Source: Pseudomonas saliphila
GTDB taxonomy: Bacteria > Pseudomonadota > Gammaproteobacteria > Pseudomonadales > Pseudomonadaceae
Direction of reading: 5' to 3'
Assembly (NCBI RefSeq): GCF_008638345.1
Contig: NZ_VTVA01000008.1
Location: forward strand, 62,001-126,000
Length of the DNA stretch: 64,000 bases
In this document: piece after piece, positions 25,132 to 35,273 of the stretch
Numbering within the stretch: the first letter of the stretch is position 1
How the letters are laid out: each line of letters opens with the position of its first letter
Made by a program: the position numbers and the translations under genes
Notes under the pieces: generated by a model
What the model was told of the DNA's origin: nothing
The model's input: only the letters and a program-made list of their open reading frames with translations
The model's database searches: none

Positions 25132-26283
25132 ATGGGTTTACCCTCTCTCAAGTCGCAATTCGAAGCGCTGCTCAAAGCCCCGTCCATAAGCTGCACCCAG
25201 CCGGAGCTTGACCAATCCAACATGGAGGTAATCAACCTCCTGGCAGCCTGGCTCGAGGAGCTGGGCTTTGTCTGTGATATCCAGCCTATCGAAGGCCAGC
25301 CGGGCAAGGCCAATCTGGTGGCTATTCTCGGCAGCGGGCCTGGCGGCCTGGTGCTGGCCGGGCATACCGACACCGTGCCATGTAACCCCGAACGCTGGAA
25401 CATGGACCCCTTCGCCCTGACCGAAGCGGATGGCCGCTGGTACGGGTTGGGCAGCTGCGATATGAAGGGTTTTTTCCCGCTGATCATCGAAGCGGTGAAG
25501 GATTATCTGGGCCGGCCGTTTCGTCGCCCGCTGATCGTGCTAGCCACCGCCGATGAAGAAAGCGCCATGACCGGCGCACGGGCGCTGGTTGCCAGCGATC
25601 TGCATCACGCTCGCCATGCGGTCATCGGCGAGCCAACAGGCTTGAAGCCCATTCGGGTGCACAAGGGCATTCTGATGGAACGGGTGGAGATTACCGGCCA
25701 GGCCGGCCACTCATCCGATCCATCACTGGGCCGCAATGCGTTGGAGGCCATGCACAGTGTGATCGGCGAACTCATTACCCTGAGGACCGACTGGCAGCGA
25801 CGCTGGCAGAATCCATTGTTCAGTGTGCCAGTGCCGACGATGAATCTCGGATGCATTCACGGCGGCGATAATCCGAACCGGATCTGCGGCACCTGTGCCC
25901 TGGAATTCGATATCCGTCCGCTGCCCGGCATGGATCCTGATGCACTGCGCGCCGAGATCGACGCCCGCTTGAAGGTCATTGCCGCCGAACAGCAAATCAA
26001 GATCGACTATTTTCCGCTGTTCCCCGGCGTTCCGCCGATGGATACCCCCGCCAATGCGCCGCTGGTTCAAGCCTGTGAACAGCTCACTGGTTACAGCGCC
26101 GGCAGCGTGGCTTTTGCCACCGAAGGCCCCTATCTCAACCAGATAGGCATGCAAACAATCATCCTCGGCCCCGGCGACATCGACCAGGCCCACCAGCCCG
26201 ACGAATTTCTGGCAATGGATCGCATCGACCCGACCGTAAAGATATTGAAGCAGTTGATTGAGCGGTTTTGTATGAGTGCGTGA
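25132..26283 (+). CDS. argE: Acetylornithine deacetylase ArgE
   Basis: Removes the acetyl group from N2-acetylornithine to give ornithine in arginine synthesis. The 383-aa M20-family metallopeptidase fold shows the metal sites: GHTDTVP (histidine and aspartate, residue ~80), LGSCDMKGFF (bridging aspartate), and ATADEESAMTG with the catalytic and metal glutamates. HKGILMERVEITGQAGHSS marks the dimerisation domain. The start at 25132, with AGGAG seven bases upstream, is preferred to a longer frame at 25078. It lies near argA, with amn between them on the other strand. A REP cluster follows the stop. Confidence 0.92.
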   Translation: MGLPSLKSQFEALLKAPSISCTQPELDQSNMEVINLLAAWLEELGFVCDIQPIEGQPGKANLVAILGSGPGGLVLAGHTDTVPCNPERWNMDPFALTEADGRWYGLGSCDMKGFFPLIIEAVKDYLGRPFRRPLIVLATADEESAMTGARALVASDLHHARHAVIGEPTGLKPIRVHKGILMERVEITGQAGHSSDPSLGRNALEAMHSVIGELITLRTDWQRRWQNPLFSVPVPTMNLGCIHGGDNPNRICGTCALEFDIRPLPGMDPDALRAEIDARLKVIAAEQQIKIDYFPLFPGVPPMDTPANAPLVQACEQLTGYSAGSVAFATEGPYLNQIGMQTIILGPGDIDQAHQPDEFLAMDRIDPTVKILKQLIERFCMSA

Positions 26284-26308
26284 GGTCATGTACTGACGCA
26301 ATGTCAAT

Positions 26309-26490
26309 TGTGGGAGGGTCGCCCCCGGCCCGACGGCGTCTGCAAGACGCCCTTGCTTCTGGTTTAGGCAGTGCAACAACTGGCCTGGCGGCCAGATCGC
26401 CGTGAGTCACGCCTCCCACAGAATACTATCGTGCTGCCCTTACCAACTGTGGGCGGGCCGACCCGCCGCGATGGCGTCTGCAAGACGCCC
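26309..26490. repeat. Cluster of three REP-like palindromic units
   Basis: Three two-hairpin units lie between argE and amn. Each starts TGTGGG, has a first GC-rich hairpin ending near CGAT or CGAC, then a second small hairpin. Unit 1 is + (26309-26352), unit 2 is - (26420 back to ~26379), unit 3 is + (26448-26490). Units 1 and 3 share the second hairpin GGCGTCTGCAAGACGCC. Unit 2 carries an 18-base block (26388-26405) repeated exactly at 38948-38965. The GTGGGNGGG head resembles known Pseudomonas REP/REPIN sequences. Confidence 0.8.
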
Positions 26491-26530
26491 TGGGGTTCAA
26501 ACCAGGCGGCGGCATTGGTGAGGAAGACCC

Positions 26531-28000
26531 CTACCTGAACGGTGGCTCATCAAAGCTGCGCAGTTTGCGCGAATGCAGCGAGTTGAGCTGACCGCGCAGC
26601 AGGTCCAGCGCCGCGATGCCGATATGCAGGTGTTGAGTCACTGCCCGTTCATAGAAGGCTCCCGCTGCGCCGGGCAGTTTGATCTCACTATGCAGGGGTT
26701 TGTCGGACACACACAGCAGGGTGCCGTAGGGAACCCGCAAACGGTAACCCTGGGCGGCGATGGTGCCGCTTTCCATATCCACCGCGATGGCGCGCGCCTG
26801 GTTGATCAGCGGCCGCTCCTGAGCCCAGCGCAGCTCCCAGTTACGGTCGTCATAGGTCAACACCGTACCGGTGCGCAGTCGGCGCTTGAGGTCATCCCCC
26901 CGCTCACCTGTCACCTGCGCGGCGGCTTCCTGCAGGGCCATCTGAATCTCGGCCAGCGCCGGCAGCGGAATGTGCGGCGGCAATACCCGATCAAGGATGC
27001 CATCACGGCGCATGTAGGCGTGGGCCAGCACATAATCGCCAATATTCTGTGACTGTCGCAGTCCGCCGCAATGGCCGATCATCAGCCAGCAATGCGGGCG
27101 CAGCACGGCCAGGTGGTCGGTAATGTTCTTGGCGTTGGACGGGCCCACGCCGATATTGACCAGGGTAATGCCGTGGCCGTCATCGGCGATCAGATGGTAG
27201 GCCGGCATCTGATAGCGGTGCCATACAACACCTTCCACCAACGCCGTCACTTCGCCTTCGTCCATCCCCCGCTCAATAACCACGTTGCCAGGCATGACCA
27301 TGCGCACAAAGCGTGAATCGCTGGCGAGCATGTCCAGACCATAGCGAATGAACTGGTCGACATACCGATGGTAGTTGGTCAGCAGAATCCAGGGCTGCAC
27401 GTGCTGCCAGTCGCTGCCGGTGTAATGCACCAGTCGCCGCAGGGAAAAATCCACCCGCGAGGCGTCGAACAGCGACAACGGCAGTTGGTCGGTATTTTCC
27501 CAGTCGTGCAGACCATCGGCATTGCTGTCACTGACGGCTGAGAGATCAGTACTGGGAAAATAGCGCGCCAGCTCGCGGGCGGTCACGCCTGAGCCGGCAA
27601 GCTCATTACCCTGATCCACCACGTAGGGGTAAGGAATGTTCTGATCGCTGACGCCCACCTCGACCTTAACGGTGTAATCGCGCATCAAGGGGCCCAACTG
27701 TTCAAGCAGATATTTTCTGAAGGCGCGCGGATGGGTGACTGTCACGCTGTAGGTACCCGGCACCTGCACCTTTGCGTAAGCACGCACGCTGGTGGCCGCT
27801 TCGCCCTGGGCATCATAGGTCAGACGCAGTTCGGGATAACGAAACAGCCGGCTCTGGGCCTCGCTCGGCAGCTTGCGATCTTTCAGGTAATGCTTGAGTG
27901 CCTGACTCAAGGCGGAGGTGGCCTGTTCATACAGGGCCGCCAGGCGTTCGACGGCTTCTTCAGCCGAATGGACAACAATCGGGTCGGGATTCGGGCTCAC
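26531..28000 (-). CDS. amn: AMP nucleosidase
   Basis: Splits AMP into adenine and ribose 5-phosphate, a way to drain adenylates and control energy charge. The 489-aa length and two-part structure match bacterial Amn: an N-terminal domain (about residues 1-180) and a C-terminal nucleoside-phosphorylase fold. Core motifs are ILLTNYHRYVDQFIRYGLD, HLIADDGHGITLVNIGVG, MIGHCGGLRQSQNIGDYVLA and AIAVDMESGTIAAQGYRLRV, the last with the catalytic-site glutamate. The ATG at 28000 is preceded by AGAGAGG. It is divergent from argA, with 145 bases between starts. Confidence 0.95.
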   Translation of the reverse strand: MSPNPDPIVVHSAEEAVERLAALYEQATSALSQALKHYLKDRKLPSEAQSRLFRYPELRLTYDAQGEAATSVRAYAKVQVPGTYSVTVTHPRAFRKYLLEQLGPLMRDYTVKVEVGVSDQNIPYPYVVDQGNELAGSGVTARELARYFPSTDLSAVSDSNADGLHDWENTDQLPLSLFDASRVDFSLRRLVHYTGSDWQHVQPWILLTNYHRYVDQFIRYGLDMLASDSRFVRMVMPGNVVIERGMDEGEVTALVEGVVWHRYQMPAYHLIADDGHGITLVNIGVGPSNAKNITDHLAVLRPHCWLMIGHCGGLRQSQNIGDYVLAHAYMRRDGILDRVLPPHIPLPALAEIQMALQEAAAQVTGERGDDLKRRLRTGTVLTYDDRNWELRWAQERPLINQARAIAVDMESGTIAAQGYRLRVPYGTLLCVSDKPLHSEIKLPGAAGAFYERAVTQHLHIGIAALDLLRGQLNSLHSRKLRSFDEPPFR

Positions 28001-28145
28001 ATTAACCTCTCTTCAATGGCTCTATGGAGACTATCTTGCCTTTGTTACAGGCCGTTGGCATAGCCTTGCGCGACGAGGCCGCACACAGCGCTTGAAGCGC
28101 ATCGCCGAATGTCCCTAAACTGCTGCTTTTGCACGGATGAGCCGC

Positions 28146-29432
28146 ATGCACGATTACGTCAATTGGTTTCGCCATTCGACGCCATATATCAATACCCACC
28201 GGGACCGCGTCTTCGTCGTGCTGCTCCCAGGGGAGGCGCTCGCGCATCCGAACGTCACCAACATCATGCATGACATCATGCTGCTCAACAGCCTGGGTGT
28301 ACGGCTGGTGCTGGTGCATGGCTCGAGACCGCAGATTGAAGAACGGCAGACTGCGCGCGGTATCGACTCGCACTATTATCGGGATCTGCGCGTCACCGAC
28401 AGCGACACCCTCGCCTGCGTCATGGATGCGGTGGGCAGCTTGCGGATCGCGATCGAAGCCAGGCTCTGCACCGCGTCTGGACAGGGCTCCAGACGACGCG
28501 TCGTCAGCGGTAACTTCGTCACCGCCAAGCCGATTGGTGTGGTCGACGGCATCGATTTCCATCACACCGGTGAAGTGCGGCGCATCGACCGCAAGGCGAT
28601 CAGCGCGCACCTGGACGAAAACTCCATCGTGCTGCTCTCACCTATTGGCTATTCGCCAACCGGTGAGGTGTTCAATCTGGCCTGCGAAGACGTCGCCACC
28701 AGCGCGGCCAGCGCACTTGAAGCGGACAAGCTGATCCTGTTCGGCCCGGACGCCGGCATCTTGGATGCTGATGGCTCGCTGCTGCGCGAACTGAAACCGA
28801 CCCGTGCCGTGCCGATATTGAATCGGCTTGGCAACAGCTTGCCAGGCGCCCTGCTGAAAGCGGCGTGCAAGGCGTGCAACAACGGCCTGCGGCGTAGCCA
28901 TATCATTAGCTATGCCGACGATGGTGCGCTGCTCACGGAGCTGTTCACCCGCGATGGCGGCGGCACCCTGGTCACCCAGGAAAACTTCGAGCAGGTTCGC
29001 ACCGCAACTGTCGATGACGTGGCCGGGTTGTTGGAATTGCTTCGCCCGCTCGAGGAAGCCGGGATTCTGGTGCGGCGTTCGCGGGAGATACTAGAGACCG
29101 AGATAAGCCAGTTCACCCTCATTGAACGCGACGGCATGATCATCGGCTGCGCGGCACTGTATCCGCTCGAAGACTCCAGTGCGGCGGAGCTTGCCTGTGT
29201 CGCGATCGACCCGAATTACCGTCACGGCGGCCGCGGTGACGAGTTGCTGGAGCACATCGAGGCCCAGGCACGCGCACTGAAGCTGGATACGCTGTTTGTG
29301 CTCACTACCCGCACCGCCCACTGGTTCCGCGAGCGCGGCTTTATTCCCAGCAGTGTGGAACGCCTGCCAGCCAAGCGCGCCTCACTGTACAACTACCAGC
29401 GTAATTCCAAGGTATTCGAAAAGGCGCTCTAA
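28146..29432 (+). CDS. argA: Amino-acid N-acetyltransferase (N-acetylglutamate synthase) ArgA
   Basis: First step of arginine synthesis: acetyl-CoA plus glutamate to N-acetylglutamate. The amino-acid-kinase-like domain (about residues 1-280) binds arginine for feedback inhibition (LVLVHGSRPQIEER, RIAIEARL, NLACEDVA). The GNAT acetyltransferase domain follows (LACVAIDPNYRHGGRGDELL, TTRTAHWFRERGF). I prefer the ATG at 28146 (MHDYVNWFRH, 428 aa), which matches pseudomonad ArgA and has GGATGAG six bases upstream, over the ATG nine bases earlier. argE is close by, on the same strand, separated by amn. In the arginine cycle this enzyme is mainly anaplerotic. Confidence 0.95.
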   Translation: MHDYVNWFRHSTPYINTHRDRVFVVLLPGEALAHPNVTNIMHDIMLLNSLGVRLVLVHGSRPQIEERQTARGIDSHYYRDLRVTDSDTLACVMDAVGSLRIAIEARLCTASGQGSRRRVVSGNFVTAKPIGVVDGIDFHHTGEVRRIDRKAISAHLDENSIVLLSPIGYSPTGEVFNLACEDVATSAASALEADKLILFGPDAGILDADGSLLRELKPTRAVPILNRLGNSLPGALLKAACKACNNGLRRSHIISYADDGALLTELFTRDGGGTLVTQENFEQVRTATVDDVAGLLELLRPLEEAGILVRRSREILETEISQFTLIERDGMIIGCAALYPLEDSSAAELACVAIDPNYRHGGRGDELLEHIEAQARALKLDTLFVLTTRTAHWFRERGFIPSSVERLPAKRASLYNYQRNSKVFEKAL

Positions 29433-29446
29433 GCGCTTCGGGACCC

Positions 29447-29464
29447 GCGCGGCAATTGCCGCGC
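29447..29464. repeat. Perfect palindrome between argA and ilvD
   Basis: GCGCGGCAATTGCCGCGC is a perfect 18-base palindrome starting 15 bases after the argA stop. There is no T tract on either strand. It could form a hairpin at the argA mRNA end or be a protein-binding site; the sequence alone does not decide. Confidence 0.5.
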
Positions 29465-29564
29465 CACCCCTTTACCCTGTACCTCTCATGCGCCGCTGCT
29501 GCCTGCACGCGGCTGATTTGATATGCTTGCCCATCGCAACGCAACGCACAACGAGATAACCGTC

Positions 29565-31406
29565 ATGCCTGATTACCGCTCGAAAACGTCCACCTTCGGC
29601 CGCAACATGGCCGGTGCCCGCGCGCTATGGCGCGCCACGGGGATGAAGGACGAAGATTTCAAGAAACCGATCATTGCCGTCGCCAACTCCTTTACCCAGT
29701 TCGTGCCAGGGCACGTGCACCTGAAGGATATGGGGCAACTGGTGGCACGGGAAATCGAGCGGGCTGGTGGCGTGGCCAAGGAATTCAATACCATCGCCGT
29801 CGACGACGGCATCGCCATGGGCCATGACGGCATGCTCTATTCGCTGCCATCGCGCGAGATCATCGCCGATTCAGTGGAGTACATGGTCAATGCGCACTGC
29901 GCTGATGCCATCGTTTGCATCTCCAACTGCGACAAGATCACCCCCGGCATGCTGATGGCCGCGCTGCGCCTGAATATACCGGTCGTCTTCGTCTCCGGCG
30001 GCCCGATGGAAGCTGGCAAGACCAAGCTTGCCAGCCACGGCCTGGACCTGGTTGATGCCATGGTCATCGCTGCGGACGAGAGCGCCAGCGACGAAAAAGT
30101 TGCCGAATACGAGCGCAGTGCCTGCCCTACCTGCGGCTCCTGCTCCGGCATGTTCACTGCCAACTCCATGAACTGCCTGACCGAAGCTCTGGGCCTGGCG
30201 CTGCCGGGCAATGGCTCCATGCTGGCCACCCATAGCGACCGGGAACAGCTGTTCCTGCGTGCTGGCCGCACCATCGTTGATCTGTGCCAGCGCTACTATG
30301 GCGAAGGCGATGAAAGCGTTCTGCCGCGCAACATCGCCAACGTGCGGGCGTTCGAGAATGCGATGACGCTGGATATCGCCATGGGCGGTTCCACCAACAC
30401 CATTCTGCACCTCCTCGCCGCCGCCCAGGAAGGCGAGATCGATTTCGACCTGCGCGCGATCGACGACCTGTCTCGCCGCGTGCCGCAGTTGTGCAAGGTG
30501 GCGCCCAATATCCAGAAATACCATATGGAAGACGTGCACCGCGCTGGCGGCATCTTCAGCATTCTCGGCTCCCTGGCACGCGGCGGCCTGCTGCACACCG
30601 ACGCTGCCACGGTGCACAGCCCAAGCCTGGAAGAAGCCATTGCCAAGTGGGACATCACCCAGACCGATGATGAAGACGTCCTCACCTTCTTCCGCGCCGG
30701 CCCGGCAGGTATCCCCACGCAGACCGCCTTCAGCCAGTCGACCCGTTGGGATTCGCTGGATGACGACCGTGCCAACGGCTGCATCCGTAGCGTCGAGCAT
30801 GCCTATTCAAGCGAGGGCGGCCTGGCTGTGCTCTATGGCAACATCGCAATGGATGGCTGTGTGGTCAAGACCGCTGGCGTCGATGAGTCCATCCATGTCT
30901 TCGAAGGGTCCGCGCGGATCTACGAAAGCCAGGACTCGGCAGTCAAAGGCATTCTTGCCGATGAAGTGAAGCCGCGCGACGTGGTCATCATCCGCTACGA
31001 AGGCCCGAAGGGCGGCCCGGGCATGCAGGAAATGCTCTATCCGACCAGCTATCTGAAATCCAAGGGATTGGGCGCTGACTGTGCGCTGCTGACCGACGGA
31101 CGCTTCTCCGGCGGCACCTCAGGCCTGTCCATCGGCCACGCCTCGCCGGAAGCCGCTGCCGGCGGCGCTATCGGTCTGGTACGCAATGGCGACAAGATCC
31201 TAATCGACATCCCGAACCGCAGCATTAACCTGCTGGTGAGCGATGACGAACTGGCGCAGCGTCGGATTGAGCAGGACCAGAAGGGTTGGAAGCCTGTGGA
31301 GATCCGCCCACGCAAGGTGACTACAGCGCTGAAAGCCTACGCGCTGCTGGCTACCAGTGCGGACAAGGGTGCGGTGCGAAATAAAGCGATGCTCGATGAC
31401 ATTTAA
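29565..31406 (+). CDS. ilvD: Dihydroxy-acid dehydratase IlvD
   Basis: Dehydrates dihydroxy acids to 2-keto acids in isoleucine and valine synthesis, with an Fe-S cluster. The 613-aa protein shows the cluster cysteines in [12 protein letters not shown] (residue ~120) and [17 protein letters not shown] (~195). The [13 protein letters not shown] block and the C-terminal [20 protein letters not shown] are catalytic-site hallmarks. The ATG at 29565 gives the usual [10 protein letters not shown] start; a 14-residue longer frame is unlikely. A strong terminator follows at 31437-31462, and folA converges from the other side. Confidence 0.96.
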   Translation: MPDYRSKTSTFGRNMAGARALWRATGMKDEDFKKPIIAVANSFTQFVPGHVHLKDMGQLVAREIERAGGVAKEFNTIAVDDGIAMGHDGMLYSLPSREIIADSVEYMVNAHCADAIVCISNCDKITPGMLMAALRLNIPVVFVSGGPMEAGKTKLASHGLDLVDAMVIAADESASDEKVAEYERSACPTCGSCSGMFTANSMNCLTEALGLALPGNGSMLATHSDREQLFLRAGRTIVDLCQRYYGEGDESVLPRNIANVRAFENAMTLDIAMGGSTNTILHLLAAAQEGEIDFDLRAIDDLSRRVPQLCKVAPNIQKYHMEDVHRAGGIFSILGSLARGGLLHTDAATVHSPSLEEAIAKWDITQTDDEDVLTFFRAGPAGIPTQTAFSQSTRWDSLDDDRANGCIRSVEHAYSSEGGLAVLYGNIAMDGCVVKTAGVDESIHVFEGSARIYESQDSAVKGILADEVKPRDVVIIRYEGPKGGPGMQEMLYPTSYLKSKGLGADCALLTDGRFSGGTSGLSIGHASPEAAAGGAIGLVRNGDKILIDIPNRSINLLVSDDELAQRRIEQDQKGWKPVEIRPRKVTTALKAYALLATSADKGAVRNKAMLDDI

Positions 31407-31436
31407 GGCTCTTGGATAGAGCCTCTTAGAGATCTT

Positions 31437-31462
31437 GGGGCGGTTACCCGCCCCGAGTTTTC
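31437..31462 (+). terminator. Rho-independent terminator of ilvD
   Basis: A seven-pair GC stem GGGGCGG / CCGCCCC closed by a TTAC loop is followed by GAGTTTTCT. It begins 30 bases after the ilvD stop and seven bases before the folA stop on the opposite strand. A second small hairpin (GGCTCT/AGAGCC) lies just upstream at 31408-31424. Confidence 0.85.
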
Positions 31463-31469
31463 TGAAATT

Positions 31470-31982
31470 CTAAACCCGATCCAGCACCTGATAACGGTGC
31501 GCCGGGTAATCTTCCCCCGCCGCCACCACTCTCTCCTCGACCAGTTTCCACTGCCCGTCGGGCAATTCCGGGAACCAGGCATCCCCATCAGGCTCAGCCT
31601 CAACCAGCGTGAGGTAAATGCGGTCTGTCTGGCCAAGCATCTGTTCATAAAGTTTGGCGCCGCCAATGATCATGATTTCATCGACACCATCCAGTTCGGC
31701 CTGGTTGCTGGCCGCAGACAGAGCCTCCTCCAGCGAACCCACTACCTTGGCGCCCGGCAGCTCAAGATCCGACTGGGCTGTCACCACGATATTGGTGCGG
31801 CCCGGCAATGGGCGACCGAGCGACTCGAAGGTCTTACGACCCATGACGATCGGCTTGCCCCAGGTCATGCTGCGGAAGTATTTGAGGTCTTCGGGCAAAT
31901 GCCAGGGCAACTGATTGTCGCGCCCGATCACCCGGTTCAGCCCCATGGCGGCGATCATGGCAATGCGCACAACACTCGTCAT
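31470..31982 (-). CDS. folA: Dihydrofolate reductase
   Basis: Reduces dihydrofolate to tetrahydrofolate with NADPH; target of trimethoprim. The 170-aa protein has the family motifs [20 protein letters not shown] (residues ~9-28, with the W of the Met20 loop), the active-site acid in [12 protein letters not shown], and [18 protein letters not shown]. It overlaps thyA by four bases (ATGA), so the enzyme that makes dihydrofolate and the one that recycles it are translationally coupled. It ends just before the ilvD terminator hairpin. Confidence 0.96.
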   Translation of the reverse strand: MTSVVRIAMIAAMGLNRVIGRDNQLPWHLPEDLKYFRSMTWGKPIVMGRKTFESLGRPLPGRTNIVVTAQSDLELPGAKVVGSLEEALSAASNQAELDGVDEIMIIGGAKLYEQMLGQTDRIYLTLVEAEPDGDAWFPELPDGQWKLVEERVVAAGEDYPAHRYQVLDRV

Positions 31983-32773
31983 ACCGCCACCGGCGCCTTG
32001 ATATGTGGGTGCGCCTCGTAGTTCTGCAGACTGAAGTCTTCAAACGTGAAAGCGAACAGATCGGTGACCTCGGGATTGAGCACCATCCGCGGTAGCGGGA
32101 AGGGATCGCGGGTCAACTGCAGGTCGGTCTGCTCGATGTGGTTGGCATAGAGGTGGCAATCGCCGCCGGTCCAGATGAACTCCCCCGGCTCGAGCTGGCA
32201 CACCTGGGCCACCATCAAGGTCAGCAGTGCGTAGCTGGCGATATTGAAGGGCACGCCAAGGAAGATATCCGCCGAGCGCTGATACAACTGGCAGCTCAGC
32301 TTGCCGTCAGCCACGTAAAACTGGAATAGCGCATGACACGGCGGCAGCGCCATATCGTCGACCAGCGCGGGGTTCCAGGCCGAGACAATCAGGCGCCGCG
32401 AATCGGGGTTGCTGCGGATCATCTCCAGTAGCTTGCTGATCTGGTCGATCGAGCCGCCGTTCGGCGAGGGCCAGGAACGCCACTGGTAACCATAGACGGG
32501 CCCAAGATCGCCGTTCTCATCGGCCCAGTCATCCCAGATCGAAACACCATTGCGCTTCAGGTAGGCAATATTGGTGTCGCCCTGCAAGAACCACAGCAGT
32601 TCATGGATGATCGACTTCAGATGGCACTTCTTGGTCGTGACCAGCGGGAAGCCCTCAGCCAGATCAAAGCGCATCTGATGACCGAACACACTGTAGGTGC
32701 CAGTCCCGGTACGGTCGCTCTTGAAGGTCCCGTGTTCGCGGACCAGGCGCATCAGGTCAAGATACTGTTTCAT
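31979..32773 (-). CDS. thyA: Thymidylate synthase
   Basis: Makes dTMP from dUMP using methylene-tetrahydrofolate. At 264 aa it equals the E. coli enzyme in length. The active-site cysteine is in [12 protein letters not shown] (about residue 146), and [20 protein letters not shown] forms the dUMP and dimer-interface region. The C-terminal APVAV closing segment is present. Its start overlaps the lgt 3' end by 17 bases and its stop overlaps folA by four, so lgt-thyA-folA is a tight operon, as in other pseudomonads. Confidence 0.97.
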   Translation of the reverse strand: MKQYLDLMRLVREHGTFKSDRTGTGTYSVFGHQMRFDLAEGFPLVTTKKCHLKSIIHELLWFLQGDTNIAYLKRNGVSIWDDWADENGDLGPVYGYQWRSWPSPNGGSIDQISKLLEMIRSNPDSRRLIVSAWNPALVDDMALPPCHALFQFYVADGKLSCQLYQRSADIFLGVPFNIASYALLTLMVAQVCQLEPGEFIWTGGDCHLYANHIEQTDLQLTRDPFPLPRMVLNPEVTDLFAFTFEDFSLQNYEAHPHIKAPVAV

Positions 32774-33563
32774 GCTTCACGTCCCCTTTGCTGTAGGCCC
32801 ACCACATCATCGCTGCGCCGATCAGAATCATTGGAATACATAACAGCTGACCCATGGTCAGCCAGCCGAAGGCAAGGTAGCCAAGGTGCGCGTCCGGTTC
32901 GCGGAAGAATTCCACGACCAAGCGGAACACGCCATAGCAGATGCCGAAGAGTCCACTCACCGCCATGGTCGGGCGCGGCTTGCGGGAATAGATCCAGAGG
33001 ATGGCGAACAGGGCCACCCCCTCCAGCGCGAACTGATAGAGCTGCGACGGATGCCGCGCCAGTTGCAGCGGGTCGGTGGGAAACACCATCGCCCAGGGCA
33101 CGTCAGTGGCCTTGCCCCAGAGCTCGGCATTGATGAAGTTGCCGATCCGCCCTGCTCCCAACCCGATCGGCACCAGCGGCGCGATAAAATCCATAAGATC
33201 GAAAAAACGCTTGTTGTTGCGGCGGCCGAACCACCAGACCGCCAGCAACACACCGATCAGGCCACCGTGGAAAGACATGCCGCCCTTCCAGATCTGCACA
33301 ATCAGCGTCGGGTCCTGAATATAGGAGGCCAAATCGTAGAACAGGATATAACCCACCCGGCCACCGGCGATCACGCCCAAGGCAACCCAGAACACCAGGT
33401 CAGAGAGCTTCTCACGGGACCAGTCGGGCGCGAAGGTGTCGAGCCGGCGACCGGCCAGCCACCAGGCTCCACCGATACCGACGAGGTACATCAGGCCGTA
33501 CCAGTGGATCTGTAACGGGCCGATCGACAGGGCGACCGGATCAATCTGGGGGTAAGTCAGCAT
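32757..33563 (-). CDS. lgt: Phosphatidylglycerol--prolipoprotein diacylglyceryl transferase
   Basis: Inner-membrane enzyme that attaches diacylglycerol to the lipobox cysteine of lipoproteins, the first step of lipoprotein maturation. The 268-aa protein has seven helices. The Lgt signature [14 protein letters not shown] (residues ~141-154) and the HGGLIG motif (~103) with its essential histidine are intact. The tail ends [10 protein letters not shown]. It is preceded after nine bases by a TSUP permease gene and overlaps thyA by 17 bases. Confidence 0.96.
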   Translation of the reverse strand: MLTYPQIDPVALSIGPLQIHWYGLMYLVGIGGAWWLAGRRLDTFAPDWSREKLSDLVFWVALGVIAGGRVGYILFYDLASYIQDPTLIVQIWKGGMSFHGGLIGVLLAVWWFGRRNNKRFFDLMDFIAPLVPIGLGAGRIGNFINAELWGKATDVPWAMVFPTDPLQLARHPSQLYQFALEGVALFAILWIYSRKPRPTMAVSGLFGICYGVFRLVVEFFREPDAHLGYLAFGWLTMGQLLCIPMILIGAAMMWWAYSKGDVKHETVS

Positions 33564-33572
33564 GGAACCATC

Positions 33573-34355
33573 CTAAAGTAAGAAATTAATGCCGACACAC
33601 ACCAGCAGCAGCGCGAACAGGCGCTTCAGCAACCGCTGGGACAGCTTATGGGCAAGACGGGCACCGAAACCGGCGAACAGCATGCTGGTTGCGGCAATAC
33701 CTACCATAGCGGGTAGGTAGACATAGCCGACCGACCACTCCGGCAACGGCTCGGCGCTCCAGCCGGTCCAGATGAAGCTGATCGCACCCGCCACAGCGAT
33801 CGGCAGACCGCAGGCGGAGGATGTCGCCACCGCCTGCTGCATGGGCACGCTGCGCCAGACGAGGAAAGGCACGGTCAGCGAACCACCACCAATACCGAAG
33901 ATCGCTGACGCCCAGCCGATCACACCACCCGCGGCGGTCAGACCGGGTTTGCCCGGCACGTCCATACCGGCCTTGGGCTTGATATCAAATAGCATCTGAA
34001 TGGCGATAGTGATCGCAAACACACCAATGATCTTCTGCAACAAGGGGCCGTCAAGCAGCGCCGCAGTGAAGGCGCCGAGGATGGTTCCGAACACGATGCC
34101 CAGCGCCATCCAGGCGAACAGAGACCAGCGCACCGCACCCTTGAGGTGGTGTGCGCGGATGGCATTGATGGAGGTGAACGCGATGGTCGCCAGCGAGGTA
34201 CCTACCGCCATATGGGTAAGTACGTCCGGAGAGAAGCCCTGTACGGCAAAACTGTAGACCAGCACCGGGACGATGATCATGCCGCCACCGACACCAAACA
34301 GACCTGCCAGGGTGCCGGCAAAGCCGCCCAGTATGAGATAAATCAGAAATTCCAC
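33573..34355 (-). CDS. TSUP/TauE-SafE family permease
   Basis: An integral membrane protein of 260 aa with eight helices, made of two repeats. The repeats carry GGFAGTLAGLFGVGGGMIIV near the start and GWASAIFGIGGGSLTVPFLV in the middle, the glycine-rich signature of the family (PF01925). Members transport sulfite, sulfonates or other sulfur/organic anions; the substrate here is unknown. I chose the GTG at 34355, because the longer frame needs a TTG and adds ten hydrophilic residues. It sits directly upstream of lgt-thyA-folA, an arrangement I recall from P. aeruginosa too. Confidence 0.85.
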   Translation of the reverse strand: MEFLIYLILGGFAGTLAGLFGVGGGMIIVPVLVYSFAVQGFSPDVLTHMAVGTSLATIAFTSINAIRAHHLKGAVRWSLFAWMALGIVFGTILGAFTAALLDGPLLQKIIGVFAITIAIQMLFDIKPKAGMDVPGKPGLTAAGGVIGWASAIFGIGGGSLTVPFLVWRSVPMQQAVATSSACGLPIAVAGAISFIWTGWSAEPLPEWSVGYVYLPAMVGIAATSMLFAGFGARLAHKLSQRLLKRLFALLLVCVGINFLL

Positions 34356-34496
34356 AGTTTTTGTTCCCGCTCCTGATCTCTGCAAAAGCCGCGCCGCCGG
34401 GCACCGCTCACAAGCCGGTTAGTGTACTTGAAAACAGCCGCGTTTCCCCTCCCCGCATTGACCGGGCTACACTGCCCGGACCATTGGAGATGATCT

Positions 34497-35273
34497 ATGT
34501 GCCTGATTGCTTTTGCCTGGCGGACTGCCGGACAGCCGTTAGTAATGCTTGCCAATCGTGATGAATTTCATGCCCGCCCTACCCGCGCCGCCACCTTCTG
34601 GACTGAAGAGGGCCAGCCTGAGCTGCTCGCCGGCAAGGATCTTGAAGCCGGCGGAACCTGGATGGGAGTTACCCGGGCGGAGCGCTTTGCGGCCCTCACC
34701 AACATCCGCTCACCTGGTGCGCGTCAGGGTCCCCGCTCCCGCGGCGACCTGGTGACCGGCTACCTTGCGGGCGATCAGCCACCCGACGTTTTTCTTGAAC
34801 AGCTGAAGCAGCAGTTGGGCGACTACGCCGGCTTCAACCTGCTGCTGGGCGACCGTCACCAGCTCTGGCATTTCAACAGTCTCGAAGGCCGACCCGTTGC
34901 ATTGCCGCCTGGGGTCTACGGCCTGTCCAACGATTCGCTCGACAGTCATTGGCCAAAACTGGAGACACTGCGAGACAGGCTCAGCAAGGCCGGCCCTGAT
35001 GCTGATACCGAACAGCTGCTCGAACTGCTCGCTGATAGTCAGCGCTACCCGGATGAGTTGTTACCGCACACCGGTATCGATCCGGACTGGGAGCGTGCAT
35101 TGTCCGCCGCGTTCATTGTCGGTGATACCTATGGCACCCGCGCCAGCACCGTACTGCGCATTGCGCCGGGCGGCAGAATCGAATTCAGGGAGAAACGCTT
35201 CGGCAGCATGGGTACTCCGCTCGGGGAGTCGACCTGGGAATTCGGCGCGGACCGACCGGATCACCGCGCCTGA
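34497..35273 (+). CDS. NRDE (TANGO2) family protein
   Basis: A 258-aa protein of the NRDE family (PF05742), named for the Asn-Arg-Asp-Glu motif seen here as MLANRDEFHARPT (residues ~17-29). The conserved N-terminal MCLIAFAW places cysteine at position 2, as expected for an Ntn-hydrolase-like fold. LAGKDLEAGGTWMGV and YGLSNDSLDS are other family blocks. The eukaryotic homologue TANGO2 has been linked to haem and lipid metabolism; the bacterial function is not settled. The gene's 3' end overlaps the convergent ptsP by 13 bases. Confidence 0.85.
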   Translation: MCLIAFAWRTAGQPLVMLANRDEFHARPTRAATFWTEEGQPELLAGKDLEAGGTWMGVTRAERFAALTNIRSPGARQGPRSRGDLVTGYLAGDQPPDVFLEQLKQQLGDYAGFNLLLGDRHQLWHFNSLEGRPVALPPGVYGLSNDSLDSHWPKLETLRDRLSKAGPDADTEQLLELLADSQRYPDELLPHTGIDPDWERALSAAFIVGDTYGTRASTVLRIAPGGRIEFREKRFGSMGTPLGESTWEFGADRPDHRA

